NCBI RefSeq assembly: GCF_030272615.1
Contig: NC_081413.1
Span: 447,496,538-447,560,537 of the forward strand
DNA length: 64,000 nt
Direction of reading: 5' to 3'
Source: Cryptomeria japonica
Lineage: Eukaryota; Streptophyta; Pinopsida; Cupressales; Cupressaceae
Numbering within the stretch: position 1 is the first letter of the stretch; each line of letters begins with the position of its first letter. Positions 1-11,160 of this stretch are shown here, piece by piece. A model generated the notes under the pieces. That model was given only the letters and a program-made list of their open reading frames with translations. It was not told the DNA's origin and made no database searches. A program made the position numbers and the translations under genes.

Positions 1-2
1 GT

Positions 3-2846
3 GATGTATACTATGTGGAAGGCCTCAAACATAATCTATTGAGTGTGAGTCAGATGTGCAACAAAGGTTACAAATTCACCTTTGACTCAACTGGTTGTTA
101 GATAAAGAAAGATAGTACCAGTAAAGTTGTGGAAGAAGGAAAGAGAACTAATGGAAATGTTTATAATCTAAACGAATGCTATGAGTCACAATGTATGTTA
201 GGACAAGTAGATGAAAGTTGGTTGTGGCACAGAAGATTAGGCCACATAAATTTTAACAACTTAGTTATAGTAAGCAAAAAGGAGTGTGTGAGGAACATTC
301 CACTCATCATCAAATGGGTAAACACATTTTGTGATGAATGTGTAAAAGGTGAGCAAACTATAGTGAGTTTCAGGACAAAGGAGCACAACACCTCCAAGCC
401 ACTTGAAATTGTGCATATAGATCTGTGTGGTCCAACTAGAACAAGAGCACTTGTCGGTGAAAGATACTTCATGCTCTTCATTGGTGACTACTCAAGGATG
501 ACATGGGTTACCTTTCTGCAAGATAAATCACAAGCAGTTGAAATATTCAAGATCTTTCGAAAAATGGTAGAAAAAGAAGGTGGGTACAAATTAAAATGCC
601 TAAGATCGGACAAGGATGGAGAGTTCACATCAAATGAATTTGAAGATTATTGTGAAAAACATGGAATTAGAAAGCAATACTATGCTCCCAGAACACCACA
701 ACAAAATGTAGTGGTAGAAAGGAAGAACAAGATAGTCAAGGAGATGGCTAGAACCATGTTGAATGAGGCCAATCTGTCTGATACTTATTGGAAAGAAGTT
801 GTGCATACTGCTGCATACACTTTGAACTGGGTTCAATTAAGAACAAACAACAAGATGACACGTTATGAGCTATGGTATGACTAGAAGCCATCAGTCAAAT
901 ATTTTTAAGGTATTTGGAAGCAAGTGCTTCATTAAGAAAGATATGGATGGTTTGGGAAATTTTGACTCTAGAAGTGATGAAGGGATCTTCCTTGGTTACT
1001 CATCTAACAACAAAGCCTACAAATGCTACAATAAAATACTAAGAAGAGTTGTTGAAAGTGTGCATGTAAGAGTTGATGAAGATATGCACAGAGGATATCA
1101 ACCATAGGTTAACCGGTTTGATGACTCTGATGATGAATATAATGAAGCTTAGAGAAAAACTGAACCAGAGGCAGTATCCCAGAAGGTTCCCAACCAATAT
1201 GTACAATTGAATCACCTAGAAAAGAAAATTCTGGGAAATAAGAATGATGGTGTGCAGAATAGAAGAAGACTTGCCCGAAATGATGAACAAGTCAACCTAT
1301 GTCCCATGACTGAAGTTGAACCCAAAACTTTCATTGAGGCTAGCAAGAGACAAGAATGGATGGATGCCATGGAAAAAGAACTGCACCAGATTGAGAAGAA
1401 CTAGACTTGGGAGTTAGTCCCTAGACCGGAAGACAAGAATATCATTGGCACAAAGTGGGTCTACCAGAACAAAGTGAATGAATAAGGTAAGATTGTAAGG
1501 CATAAATCTAGACTAGTGTGCAAAGGATACTCTCAAGTAGAAGGGATTGATTTTGATGAAACATTTGCACTAGTGGCTAGATTAGAAGCAATTAGGATGT
1601 TTCTATCTTACTCTGCCTACAAGAGCTATAAAGTATACCAAATGGATGTAAAATATGCTTTTCTAAATGGAAATTTAGAAGAAGAAGTTTACATGGAGGA
1701 ACCGGAAGGATTTCTATTGCATGATGATGAGACATTTGTGTGTCGGTTAAAGAAGGCTATGTATGGTTTAAAGAAAGCTCCTAGAGCATGGTACTCAAGA
1801 TTATATCAATATCTAAAGGAGCAAGGATTCAAAAAGGGAAGTGTTGATAGCAATTGTACATAAGGAAAGATGGGAATCACATGATTATTGTGGTTGTGTA
1901 TGTAGATGACATCATCTTTGGTAGCAATAAGGATACTCTCTGCAAAGAGTTTGTTGATAAGATGCAATCAGAATTTGAGATGTCAATGCTTGGTGAATTG
2001 GCTTACTTCCTTGGCTTGCAGATACTATAGAAAGATAAAGGAATCTTTATTTCATAGGTCAAGTATGCAAAGGAGATGCTGAAGAAATTCCAACTGGAAG
2101 ATTGCAAACTGGTAAGTACTCCCATGGTGACTGACAACAAATTGAGTAAGAATGACGAATCACCAGTAGTGGATTAGACTTTGTATAGATCCATGATAGG
2201 CAGTCTACTATATCTAACTGCTTCAATATTGGATATAGTTCAAGCAATATGCATGGTAGCTAGATTCCAAGCTACACCAAAGCAGTCACACATGAATTTT
2301 GTTAGCAAAATTTTTAGGTACCTACAAGGAATGCTCAACTATGGTTTATGGTATCCTAAACAGGGAGATTTTATCTTGAAAGCATACACTGATGTCGGTT
2401 GGGCAGGATGCATTGATGATAAAAAGAGCACAAGCGGTGGTGCATTCTTTCTAGGGGAACGATTGGTCTCTTGGCATAGCAAGAAGCAAGACTCAGTCTC
2501 CTTATCTACTGTTGAAGCTAAGTACATTTCTGCTGCTACATGTTGCTCTCGGGTGCTTTTGATGAAGCAAACTCTCAAAGATATACATGTGGACATCACT
2601 AAACCTATTCTCATTCCATGTGACAATTCGAGTGCAATTAACATAGCAAAGAATCCATTCATGCACTCCAGAACAAAACATATTGCTATCAAATGTCACT
2701 TTCTTTGAGAGAAGGTTGAAGGGTAGGAGGTAAGGATGGACTATGTTCCTACCGATAAACAAGTAACATACATTTTCACCAAACCGTTACCGGCAATCAC
2801 ATTTGAATACCTTTGACACAAGCTGGGAGTTATGTCATCTACCTAG
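3..2846 (+). pseudogene. copia Gag-Pol polyprotein remnant (partial, 5' truncated by window)
   Basis: The reading begins with the VYYVEGLKHNLLSVSQ signature of the pre-integrase region, then the HRRLGHINF His motif (~230-255) and the zinc-type pair CDECVKGE (~330-350). The integrase core shows HIDLCGP, DYSRMTW and PQQNVVVERKN (normally PQQNGVVERKN). RT motifs include [15 protein letters not shown] (~1640), [12 protein letters not shown] (~1760) and YVDDIIFG (~1900). RNase H shows WAGCIDDKKSTSGG and TKHIAIK near its end. Reading is frame 0 to ~903, shifts to frame 1 within a T-run, and returns to frame 0 near 1856 after loss of one T. In-frame stops occur at ~102, ~1150, ~1404, ~1484, ~2028, ~2056 and ~2175. 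The likely stop is TAG at 2844-2846. It is a decayed pol gene; family assignment is secure. Confidence 0.92.
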
Positions 2847-2862
2847 GAAGCTTTTATGTGAC

Positions 2863-2990
2863 TCAGGGGGAGTTTGGTATGGGTCAAAGGGGGAGTGCAC
2901 AAGTACCCTTTGTCATTGTGTCAAAGGGGGAGAAATGTACCAGTATGGAGTGGACTATGAGAAGTTAACATCAATGCCAAAGGGGGAGAT
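2863..2990 (+). promoter_or_regulatory. reiterated polypurine-tract-like motifs upstream of the 3' LTR
   Basis: Four purine runs of the type (C)AAAGGGGGAG occur at about 2863-2872, 2884-2895, 2922-2933 and 2977-2990. The last lies directly before the LTR start and is the presumed plus-strand primer site. The upstream copies are each followed by short sequences resembling the LTR start (for example TTTGGTATGG). The same arrangement occurs in the other copia elements of this window. Confidence 0.7.
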
Positions 2991-4353
2991 TATTGGCATT
3001 TTGGCACTAAGTTGTCATTGATGTCAACCGGTGGAGATTGAGCATGAAGGATGGTTGCTTGTTTATGATGAAGAGGTAAAATGTTAAAAGTTGTCTCACA
3101 CCACCGAAAGTGAATATATGAAAACGGTACTGGATTATCTATTGGTTAACAGAAGGAGAACACTCTACTGGCTAAAGATCTTACCGATATGTGTTTGTCG
3201 GACTGACTGCGTGTCGATAGGTCATGTCTTGATTGGTGTGCTGCCATGTGGAGCTGATGTGGTAGGTGTGTTGTGTTTGGTGAAGCTTCATCGACAAGGT
3301 TGATGAAATAAGTATTCACCATTAATGAAGGAACCACAAATCAAGGGATTTCATCTGACTGATTACGGCTCAAGGAAGAAGAAATGACAGAGGAAGATTA
3401 GGGAGCAGTTAGCACCTGAATCAAGGCAAAGGAAATCCGATTCAGGACATTCTCATAAAGGAAACTTCTAGACCACTTTACGTATCATCTAACTTCACAA
3501 CAGAAGATCTAATATGTGGTTTCCACTCCAAGGAAAACATGCATTGGATAACAAAAACCATGTACAGATGCAGTCTTCAAGGATAGATGATTGATCCAAG
3601 AAAGGGGGGATTGGATCTCAAAAGATTGTGTCATAAAAAGAAAACCCTAACCTCTCAATTTTTGAATGGCATTCTAGCGGTAAAATAGGTATAAGTAATG
3701 AGAACTTTGAACATAATATGTTGTTGATGCTGTGAAGATTGTGGGGTGAAGAGAAGAGAGAGGGAGCAAGGAGAAAACTTTAGAAGGTGATCTGAGAAAG
3801 TAAACCGGTGAGGGGATTCTACTGACAATATCATAGTCAGGCAGTTAAACTTGATCGGAAAGGTGTGGAAGAGCAGGTAGCATCCTAGTGTGATACAGAG
3901 TGTTGAGAGAGATAGTGTATGAAAGGGAGAGAAAGATAACATAGAGTTATTTGATTCAAGAGTTGTAGAATTAATTTGCAACAAGAAGCCTTAATTGATT
4001 TCAGATAGTATTTCAATATACATCGCGAAGTTGAAGCTTGGTGCAGGGGTTGGTGCTCCTTGGGTTGGTGCCCAAAATCTAAGTAAGTTGGTGTTTTACC
4101 TGTGAGGCTGGATTAGAGTAGTAGACTTCAACAACTTTTCTCACCGAGGTTTTTCCCATATTGGGTTTTCCTCATAAATCTGGTGTTGTGAATCTCTTGT
4201 GTGTGAATGATCTTTTTGTTTTTCTCTCTTGCTTTACCGGTATGTCTGTTTAGTGGTTAAGGATATTGTTGATTGTCTGAAATTTGATCGGTAAAGACAA
4301 GAAGTTAGTAACCACTGACTCACCCCCCTCTAAGTGGTATTATGTGTTCAACA
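2991..4353 (+). repeat. 3' LTR of the first copia element (1,363 bp)
   Basis: It starts right after the polypurine tract with TATTGGCATTTTGG, where TG has mutated to TA; related LTRs here begin TGTTGGTATTTTGG. It contains the family landmark GTCATTGATGTCAAC just inside the start and a C-run (CACCCCCCTCTAAG) about 25 bp before the end. The end TTCAACA was placed by aligning the C-run-to-end distance with the LTR ending at 23547 (24 bp in both). Bases 3020-4300 hold no gene; short open frames there are LTR sequence. Confidence 0.8.
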
Positions 4354-4763
4354 ACATTTGTTATGTTGACTTATTAGACAAGATAAATAGGGATCATTAT
4401 TCTATTCAACCTGACCCTCTTTGTGTTCATGGCTTTGATAATGTTCCTAGAGAGACACTTGGTATAGTCATATTACCTATCAAAGTAGGACTCATGACTT
4501 TTCCTACTCCTATTTATGTCATGCCCAACCATATTAATTATAACCTTCTACTAGGTAGATTGTGGGTTCATGATATAAAATCCATCCTTTCTACTCTTCA
4601 TTGCACAATCAAATTTACATATCACAATGAAATTCACACAATTAAGGATGATTCCTTAGCAAAGAATTGGGGTACATTAGAATTTATGCCTTCCATCAAT
4701 TGGTATAAAATCCCCCAATCTAAGAATGAAGCCTTGAAGGAGCCTTGTGTGTCATTTATCTAA
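4354..4763 (+). pseudogene. Ty3/gypsy aspartic-protease-region fragment
   Basis: The translation from ~4354 to the TAA at 4761-4763 matches, segment by segment, the protease region of the gypsy element at 51430-51750: NICYVDLLDKI, ILPIKVGLMTFPTPIYVM, YNLLLGRLWVH and STLHCTIKF correspond to NICTLRVV, TLPIRVGP, YNMILGHPWIH and STYHQCLKY. The catalytic Asp-Gly triad region lies upstream and is missing, apparently removed where the copia LTR joins. It is a broken protease, probably the target into which the upstream copia element inserted. Codons upstream of 4354 in the same open frame belong to the copia LTR, not to this gene. Confidence 0.75.
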
Positions 4764-5033
4764 ACTTCATCTAAATCAAATCTCATCTCTCCTTCTAATG
4801 CATGTCTTGATGATGATGATGGCTCTTTAGACTTTAACACTAAGAATGAACCTTGACCTCTAGACATTCCAACACATATTTGATTCTACACATGGATACA
4901 ATGGATATGTTTTAGGATGTGTGCAACAAAGTTTTGATGGTGATGAAAAATCTACATCACATTTTTCCAAAGAAGATTTAGGTTTCCAAAGTGCTCCTTT
5001 TAGACATCCCCTTCCCCATTTTCTAATACATCC
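4764..5033 (+). other. degenerate spacer within gypsy remnant
   Basis: The sequence is AT-rich and runs on from the protease fragment with acidic codons and many stops. It is probably decayed gypsy pol or spacer. No domain is recognisable. Confidence 0.4.
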
Positions 5034-5231
5034 ATGTCTTCTTATAGCTTCTCATCACAACAAGAGAGTATCTTCAATGAGCCTCTTAAAGCCAACTTGA
5101 TTACTCTACCTTTAAAAAATAAAAGAAATAATTGCAAGAAAAATCAACACAATTCTTCTCTTTGCAAGTATCATCAAATCCCTGGGCATACCACTAATGA
5201 ATGTTATGAATTAACAAATAAAATTAAATAA
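5034..5231 (+). pseudogene. gypsy Gag zinc-knuckle-like fragment
   Basis: A 65-residue frame ends with CKYHQIPGHTTNECYELTNKIK. This is the C-x2-H-x4-H-x4-C variant knuckle found in plant gypsy Gag proteins, and it is directly comparable to CEYHRSKGHKTASCFQLK in the gypsy element near 50770. The codons before it are basic (NKRNNCKKN). In an intact element this knuckle precedes the protease; here it follows the protease fragment at 4354-4763. The local order is therefore rearranged, or two different gypsy fragments are juxtaposed. No start codon is assigned. Confidence 0.6.
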
Positions 5232-7086
5232 CTTATTGTAACTAGTACCATTCAAATGCTAGATGCCAATGAGCTGGACTCTCACATTTTTCCTTTTATA
5301 TAACATTTAAGTTCCTATTATGTTTCTCCTCGGTATGTGAAATTGGTAGCTTACTTATTGGGGGCTCATTGTCATTCATGATGGTATAATTTAAAGTACA
5401 ATCATAGTTTAGTAGCAACATAATGATACTTTTATTCTTGTCTCCATTCTTGGGGGGGAAGTATGGCCTTTCAATCATCCTTTCTTCATGATCTCTTCTT
5501 GATTGTGGAGGTGTATATTCCTGTTGAGAATCTCCTTCCTCTTATTGGAACAAGTATCTCTAATAAAGATCTTATCCTTGATGCATATCCTTAATTAGAC
5601 CTCTTCCGTATTGAAAGTCTACAATCATTCATCAAATTCTTCTATTTATTGAGTAGTATCTTTTATAATTAACCCTTCTATATTATGATATGCATCACTG
5701 TTGAGGATATTTTGCATATTTTAGAAGAGTGTTTCTTTTATTATTGATGTCCATTTGGTGTCCTTGTCTCCATTCTTGGGGGGAAAGAATAATGTTTCAA
5801 CTCTCTCTCTCTTTCTAAATATTTCCTTTTTCCTTTATTGAGTTGCATCTTTTATAATTTGATATTATTTATTATGTGGGTGTGTGCATTAATTGTTTGA
5901 AATGGTGCATCTTTTATGAACAATCTCTCCTTAGTGAAAAGGTGAAATTCTAAGAATCCACTTTGGAGAAGGTGTGTATTTCGTCCTATTATCCTTCCAA
6001 GATGTCATCTTTGTTAAGGATCTCCTCTACTCTTGGAGGTAGATATCTTTATGCAGAGATCTATTCATTCTATGTTAATCTTACATCCCTCAAAAGCATC
6101 CCTTTACATTTGTTGTAAGATATCTCTTTTACAATTATCTCTTACTTGCTTAAAGAAATGAGCCCTTCTAAGGAATATTTCTTTCTAGCTTGGAATGCAT
6201 GCATTATTGAATAATGGATATCTACTTGGTCTTAAAGGTGGGTGTCCTTGTTACTATCTACTTTAAGACATCAACATAGGACTATGTTGGCATCCTAACA
6301 GGGGGCATATAATATGTCTCTTAGTTGCATTTTGATTATCAATTATCAATATAGGATTGTTCCATGTACTCATGTGTTCATCCCTATTTTGTCCATCATT
6401 TATGGGATTATTGCATCCTCACACTTAATCCTCATTTCATTTATAAATGTGGGATTTTTGCATCCTCATGCTTCATCCTCATTTTATGCATCATTTGAAT
6501 TCTATGGGGTGTTCATTCTCAAAACCAAAAAAAAAGAGTCTTACATGAGATACTTCATGCCTGAAACTAGACATCACTTGTAAACACGCATGATGATGAG
6601 TGGAACTAGCAGAACATGGCTAGACTATTCCTACTCTCCCCCCAACATGGATCACCTAGAAAAGTGAATCTAGTGGCGAGGTATCTATGTTATCCTTTTT
6701 CATTATATTCTCATAAATCATCTAGAAAACACATCTAGGGTTTATTCATGTTCTCTCTCTTTCCTTCTTCTCATGAGCTCATAGCTTAGCTATTTGTAGT
6801 TCATGGATGATGCATGATTTTCTCTTTTATGTGATCACTTGTGTTCTTGAGATGGATTTTTTCAAGGATGATATTAATGATTGAGATATTTTTATATCGA
6901 GGTCTCTTCGGCTAGCTGACTTGAGGTCGTGCCTTTGGTTTTTATCTTTTGTGTCTTGTGTGTCTTGTGTGCCTTTTGTCTTTGTTTCTATTTTTTCCCT
7001 TTGTTGGTCTTTTTATTTTTTGTGTCCTTGAATATATTTGGGTGAGTTAAGATCCTAAGATTGGGGGCTTGATTCCTCAAAATTAG
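5232..7086 (+). other. noncoding gypsy-like 3' region, no gene seen
   Basis: This 1.85-kb AT-rich stretch lacks recognisable domains. It contains two near-identical G-run motifs (CCATTCTTGGGGGG at ~5447 and ~5772) and a purine-rich run, CTAAGATTGGGGGCTTG, at about 7053-7071. The last resembles a polypurine tract ahead of the probable LTR start at 7087. It most likely represents gypsy 3' untranslated sequence. Confidence 0.4.
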
Positions 7087-8333
7087 TGATGTCTTATACT
7101 CCTTGTGATCTTGCTTTGCATTCCTCCTCCTCTTCATCTCTCTTCCATGTACTTTACCATGAGTATTTGTGTAATCTCATACTCCCGCTAAAGTGGGAGC
7201 GAAATTTAGTGTCCTAAATTGTACTCCCTTACAATTTAGACTATATTTGGGGCCCTCACCTTAGTGTTTACATCCTTACAATTGACTAGGACCCATTTAT
7301 TCTTGTATCATGTAAATATGACCTTTATATCATATTTTACCTATCATTGCCCCTTTATCCTATCCCCATATTAGGGTAGGAATAGGGAATGGTGCCTTGG
7401 TCCTCATTGGGACCATGGTGTGACACCATGGTCCTCCTTAATAAGGCCCCATTTTAAACCCATTGAGACATTTAAAATTTGAGTGGGAAACCTATCTCCG
7501 TGTCGACCTATGTCGAAAAATTAACATGTTTTCCCAATGGGAAAGTATATAAGGAGGATTTCCCCTCGCATTTTGGATAGATAGAAAAATTAGAATCACA
7601 AGGCATCAAGCAATTGAGCAATCAAGCATTCAAGTATTCATCATCAAGCATTTCTAGAGGTATTCAAGGCTGCATATTCTTCATTTATCGCTTGTTGAGC
7701 AACTTTACAAGCATGTGTGTGTGATTAGGGTTTTGTCATGTTCATGCCATTTCATACATATGTGATTATATTCAAGAAGCAAAGCATCATTATCAGTCAT
7801 TGTAGATTTGAGGTATATCTTTCTAGTATTTATTTTACTATTTGCAACATTTCATTTAAGGTTGATTCCTCAACCGAGGTTTGACTTAGGCAAACCTCTA
7901 TTCCCAACCTATTTCCCCTTGTTTTTGTGTGCACAAAATAGGTATAGAGTTGTGCTCTTCAAGATAAGCATTATATATGGTGATGAATCAATCCCCCTTC
8001 AGTGTGTAAAAAGTTCCGAGGATCATGATGACAGGCACCATAGTCTAGACATTTAGGAGCTCTTTCAGGGAACAAGTATTTCTCAGATCCAGGTGCATAC
8101 CTTAATCCAACGACTATAGATTGATATTTTTGTATGTTTTAACCTTCATTTCTAGCACTTTACCCTAATTTCAGAAAATTCAATAATTTAATTCAATCTA
8201 AGGGAAAGAAGAGGCACATCTAATACCCCCTAGAATTAGATCAAAATCTGGATCCATTAGGTTTAGATCTATCAAATTTATGTATTTCCCTAATGTGATG
8301 GTCTCTAAGTAAAATTAGTGATTTGATTACTCA
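7087..8333 (+). repeat. probable Ty3/gypsy LTR (about 1.25 kb, ends approximate)
   Basis: The stretch starts TGATGTCTTATACTCC just after a purine tract and contains a TATA box (7546-7554) in a suitable U3 position. A downstream leader-like region is rich in CATCAAGCA repeats (~7600-7660). The last plausible CA end before LINE sequence resumes is at 8333. No second copy lies in the window, so both ends are inferred. The open frame at 7808-8056 inside it has no family match and is not annotated as a gene. Confidence 0.5.
7546..7554 (+). promoter_or_regulatory. TATA box of the probable gypsy LTR
   Basis: TATATAAGG sits in a GC-richer context (GGGAAAG upstream, GAGGATTTCCCC downstream). Transcription would be expected to start about 25-35 bp downstream, which would mark the U3/R boundary. 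This rests on motif and position only. Confidence 0.5.
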
Positions 8334-8339
8334 TAATGG

Positions 8340-9228
8340 TGGAAACCCTAATTTTCACCATTACAATTAGACTTCAACAAAGCAAGATTCTTGGCAACCC
8401 TAAACTTGGTCAATCCATCCATATTCACTTCTCACCATTCAAGAATTTTACCTCTGAGACCTCGGTGTTGAATCCACATCATCTCAAATCTGAATGGAAA
8501 AATTTTCTTACGACCTACAACATAAGCCGAAAGAGTAACAGGTAAGTGATATAAACCCAACATCATGAGAGAAAAGAGGGTATAAGAGTAGGACAACATC
8601 TAGTTGAGTGAAATAAGAGCCTTTTCTATATTTACCTAAATAAGGTCCTCCCCACTTCACCTATTGGACTAGGTGAAAGAGGCACCCTAAAGATCCAAAT
8701 ATAAGAGCCCTTGCAAATTAAATAAGAATAAAAGGTCCGATCTACTATCATCAACCACTTGAGAACCTCATTTATTTTTATAATGTCTTAATAGAGTATT
8801 AAAATTACCCATAACCAACAATCTTTTAGTTTGAAAGGTAGACTTGAAGGAAGCCAACGACTTCCAAAGCCTCCTCATTGCTCCCTTATTTTTAGGAGCA
8901 TAAGTTCTAGATAAAATCCAAGAAGTATCATCCCTAAGATGATGAAAGAGGGTTGAAATATGATTGTACTTGATACAAATCTCCACCTCCTTGATAGTCT
9001 TTGGATTCCAAAAAGTTGATATGCCCCTTTAAGGCACTATTAGCATCACAACAATGAAGCCCACCATCTCTAAACAAAAAAAAACTTAACTCTACTAAGT
9101 TTTTTAGATTGCATCTTGCTCTTTTCAATAAGAAAAATATATGGTTTGTGATCCTTGACTATGTTGGTAAGGAGATCATCCTTATGGGGTTTATCAAGGC
9201 CCTTAACATTCCAAGAAATAATCTTCAT
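8340..9228 (-). pseudogene. LINE ORF2 endonuclease domain (broken)
   Basis: The start codon at 9226-9228 begins MKIISWNVKGLDKPHK, the canonical N-terminus of the plant L1-type AP endonuclease (usual form MKILSWNVRGLNNPHK). Further along come RTYAPKNK, LLVMGNFNTLL (the GDFN motif with D changed to N), VVDDSRSD, GASFT and, near 8500, KKIFPFRFEMMW. These mark the conserved landmarks from the endonuclease up to the linker before RT. Several stops and at least one frameshift (~9060) interrupt it, and the RT domain is absent. In the family this enzyme nicks target DNA to prime reverse transcription. The GDFN Asp is a conserved active-site residue, so the D-to-N change would be damaging. Confidence 0.87.
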
Positions 9229-9249
9229 CTTTCTTCCTAAGGTGTGTCA

Positions 9250-11155
9250 TTTAGGCCCATCTTCAGAAGATTCTTCTATGTCCCTTCTACTATATCCAAT
9301 TTACTCTGCTTGTCACAGCTCTATTGGCTAGTAGGCCTCCCCTACCCCTTAACCTCTAGACTGCAATCTACTCTCTAACAAGATTCCTCATTCCCAATCT
9401 GTGAGGAGGAGAAGAGGGTGTTTTCCTTTGTTTAGATTTAACAAGAGTAAAAGGGGGATCTTCTAACTGAATAAAGGAAATCATATGTGGTAAGGCATTA
9501 TCGTTGAGGGATACTTCTAGATTAACAAAGTCAAAATCCTAAATATTGGCTTGGGGTACCCTCCTAGACTCAAGGGCGAGAACCACCACATTAGAATCTT
9601 CAATGCTGACCTACCAACCACCTACTCCATAACTGGGGGGTCAACTAAAACACTAGAAGGTGTTGATAGCCTTCTTGAACTATCATTCTAAATAGATTCA
9701 TTATAGTCATCAGGTCATTCCAAGAACACAACATCAATTCCATTATAACCTTTGGATGCAAAAGAGATTCCATAAAAGGAATGTTCAAGACAATGTTTGG
9801 GGTAGCCTTCTCCATCTCAATCAGATCATATAGGGTCTTCTCAGTTGGAACAATAACCTCATCAATTATGGATCAAACCAACATGGGATCATACCCCTCA
9901 ACTTCCACCTTATCATTCTCCCCATGATTAGGACATAAAGTCTTTTCTTTCCAGACCTTCTCAACCATTGGAGGTTTCTTAAGGAGTTTAGAGGGGGAAT
10001 TTTTAGCCTAGTGGCCAACCTTTATGCAATGAAAATAAGCAAAGAAGACAGACTCAAACTCAATAGCCCAAACCCTTTCCCCAAGCTTGGATTTGATAGA
10101 AATCTCAAAAGTTAGGTTTGTAGAATGAGCCACACTCACACAAAATCATGCATAGACAAAATGCCTTTTAGATGTTGTCATTGAATCAACCAACAAAATA
10201 TTGTCAAAATATGGCATGATCCCCGTAAAGATATTTTCATCTTAGCATTCTACAGATAATCCTAGAAGCCTTACCCTAACAGGGGCTTCATTAAAAGACC
10301 AATCTTTTTTATTGAACTTGGGTTTCCATCTCTTGAGGGCAAAAGAAGATCGACCAAACATCCATGGACGCCTAGTTAATATCGTAATAAAATCCTCCTC
10401 ACTGATGAAGGAGAAGAAAGTAAACCTTTGGCCATAGCAGAAACTTCAATATGGCATTTCTTACTCCACTTTCTCACACGAAGGCATGGACTATTTCAAT
10501 ATTGGGACAACGACCAACAAATTTATCCACCAAAGAACATTCCATTGTAGAGATGCTCTTATCAACAATGAAATCCAAAACTACAATGAAAGGGATCCCA
10601 AAGATAGCGTTAGAAGAATGACTTATAGGGGAAAGGAACTCTTCCTCTTCAAACATGACCCAAAGAATTATGACTACTTAAGTTACGGTCAGCTAACATA
10701 TTTTATCTTTCAACTTATAAAAATATCGAACAATAGAAGATGGGTTCTCAACATAATTACCTAGCAAAGGAGAGGCTTGAGATGGTGGTGGAGGCACATG
10801 CTCACTCGTACCAAAACCATTTGGTACCCCATCGCAAGATTTCAATGGCCCCAAAAAAGAGACACTAAACCCAAGCCTTGGCTCACCATTAATATCTTGC
10901 AACACCTGGAACCCTGAATTAGCTGAATTGAAGCACCCTATTCTCTTGACCCTCCTAATTCCATCAAAAACCAGAATCTGCACTAGTTCTGCAATCCACA
11001 AAATTTCCCGCCTTTGCAGAATTCAAAATGTTTTTCCCACTTGACAATAACTCCACCCAACTTTGCTTCCTTTCACTTACATAGGCATTGATTTTTATTT
11101 TATTTTTGTAATTTAATGGAATGGATTGGATAGACAAGAGGGACACTCCCAACAA
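9250..11155 (-). pseudogene. LINE ORF1 (DUF4283 / zinc-knuckle Gag-like protein) remnant
   Basis: On the minus strand the N-terminal part carries KQSWVELLSSGKNILNSAKA, then LVDKFVGRCPNIEIVHAFVR (~10550-10480). Next are RRPWMFGRSSFALKRWKP and NKKDWSFNEAPVRVRLLGL (~10380-10270), the core of the plant LINE DUF4283 domain. A zinc-knuckle remnant, FHCIKVGH-AKNSPSK (~10030-9990), follows. Many stops and several frame changes occur, and the C-terminal third has no clear motifs. The usual role is RNA binding in the retrotransposition complex. The 3' end is not defined; ORF2 begins at 9228. Confidence 0.82.
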
Positions 11156-11160
11156 ATGTT

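Larger units (their letters stand above)
1..4353 (+). mobile_element. Ty1/copia LTR retrotransposon, 3' part (5' end outside window)
   Basis: The window opens inside the GAG-pre-integrase region of a plus-strand copia element and runs through integrase, reverse transcriptase, RNase H, a polypurine tract and the 3' LTR. The domain order GAG-pre-integrase, integrase, RT, RNase H is diagnostic of Ty1/copia; gypsy elements place integrase last. The LTR end sits against a gypsy protease fragment, so this element probably inserted into a gypsy pol gene. The target-site duplication cannot be tested because the 5' LTR is missing. Several stops and at least two frameshifts make it non-autonomous. Confidence 0.93.
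8334..11160 (-). mobile_element. L1-type non-LTR retrotransposon (LINE), 5' part
   Basis: Read on the minus strand, this contains a plant LINE ORF1 (DUF4283-type plus zinc knuckle) followed by the apurinic-endonuclease domain of ORF2. The RT portion of ORF2 and the 3' tail are missing; sequence to the left becomes the probable gypsy LTR. The gypsy element likely inserted in the LINE or truncated it. The 5' boundary near 11160 is set by the loss of ORF1-like translation. Confidence 0.85.

Noticed and set aside
6314-6583. 89-codon hydrophobic frame
   Set aside because: AT-rich noncoding gypsy remnant; hydrophobicity follows from T-rich codons and there are no family motifs.
7808-8056. 82-codon frame with a signal-peptide-like N-terminus
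   Set aside because: It lies in the probable LTR/leader, with no support for expression as a protein.
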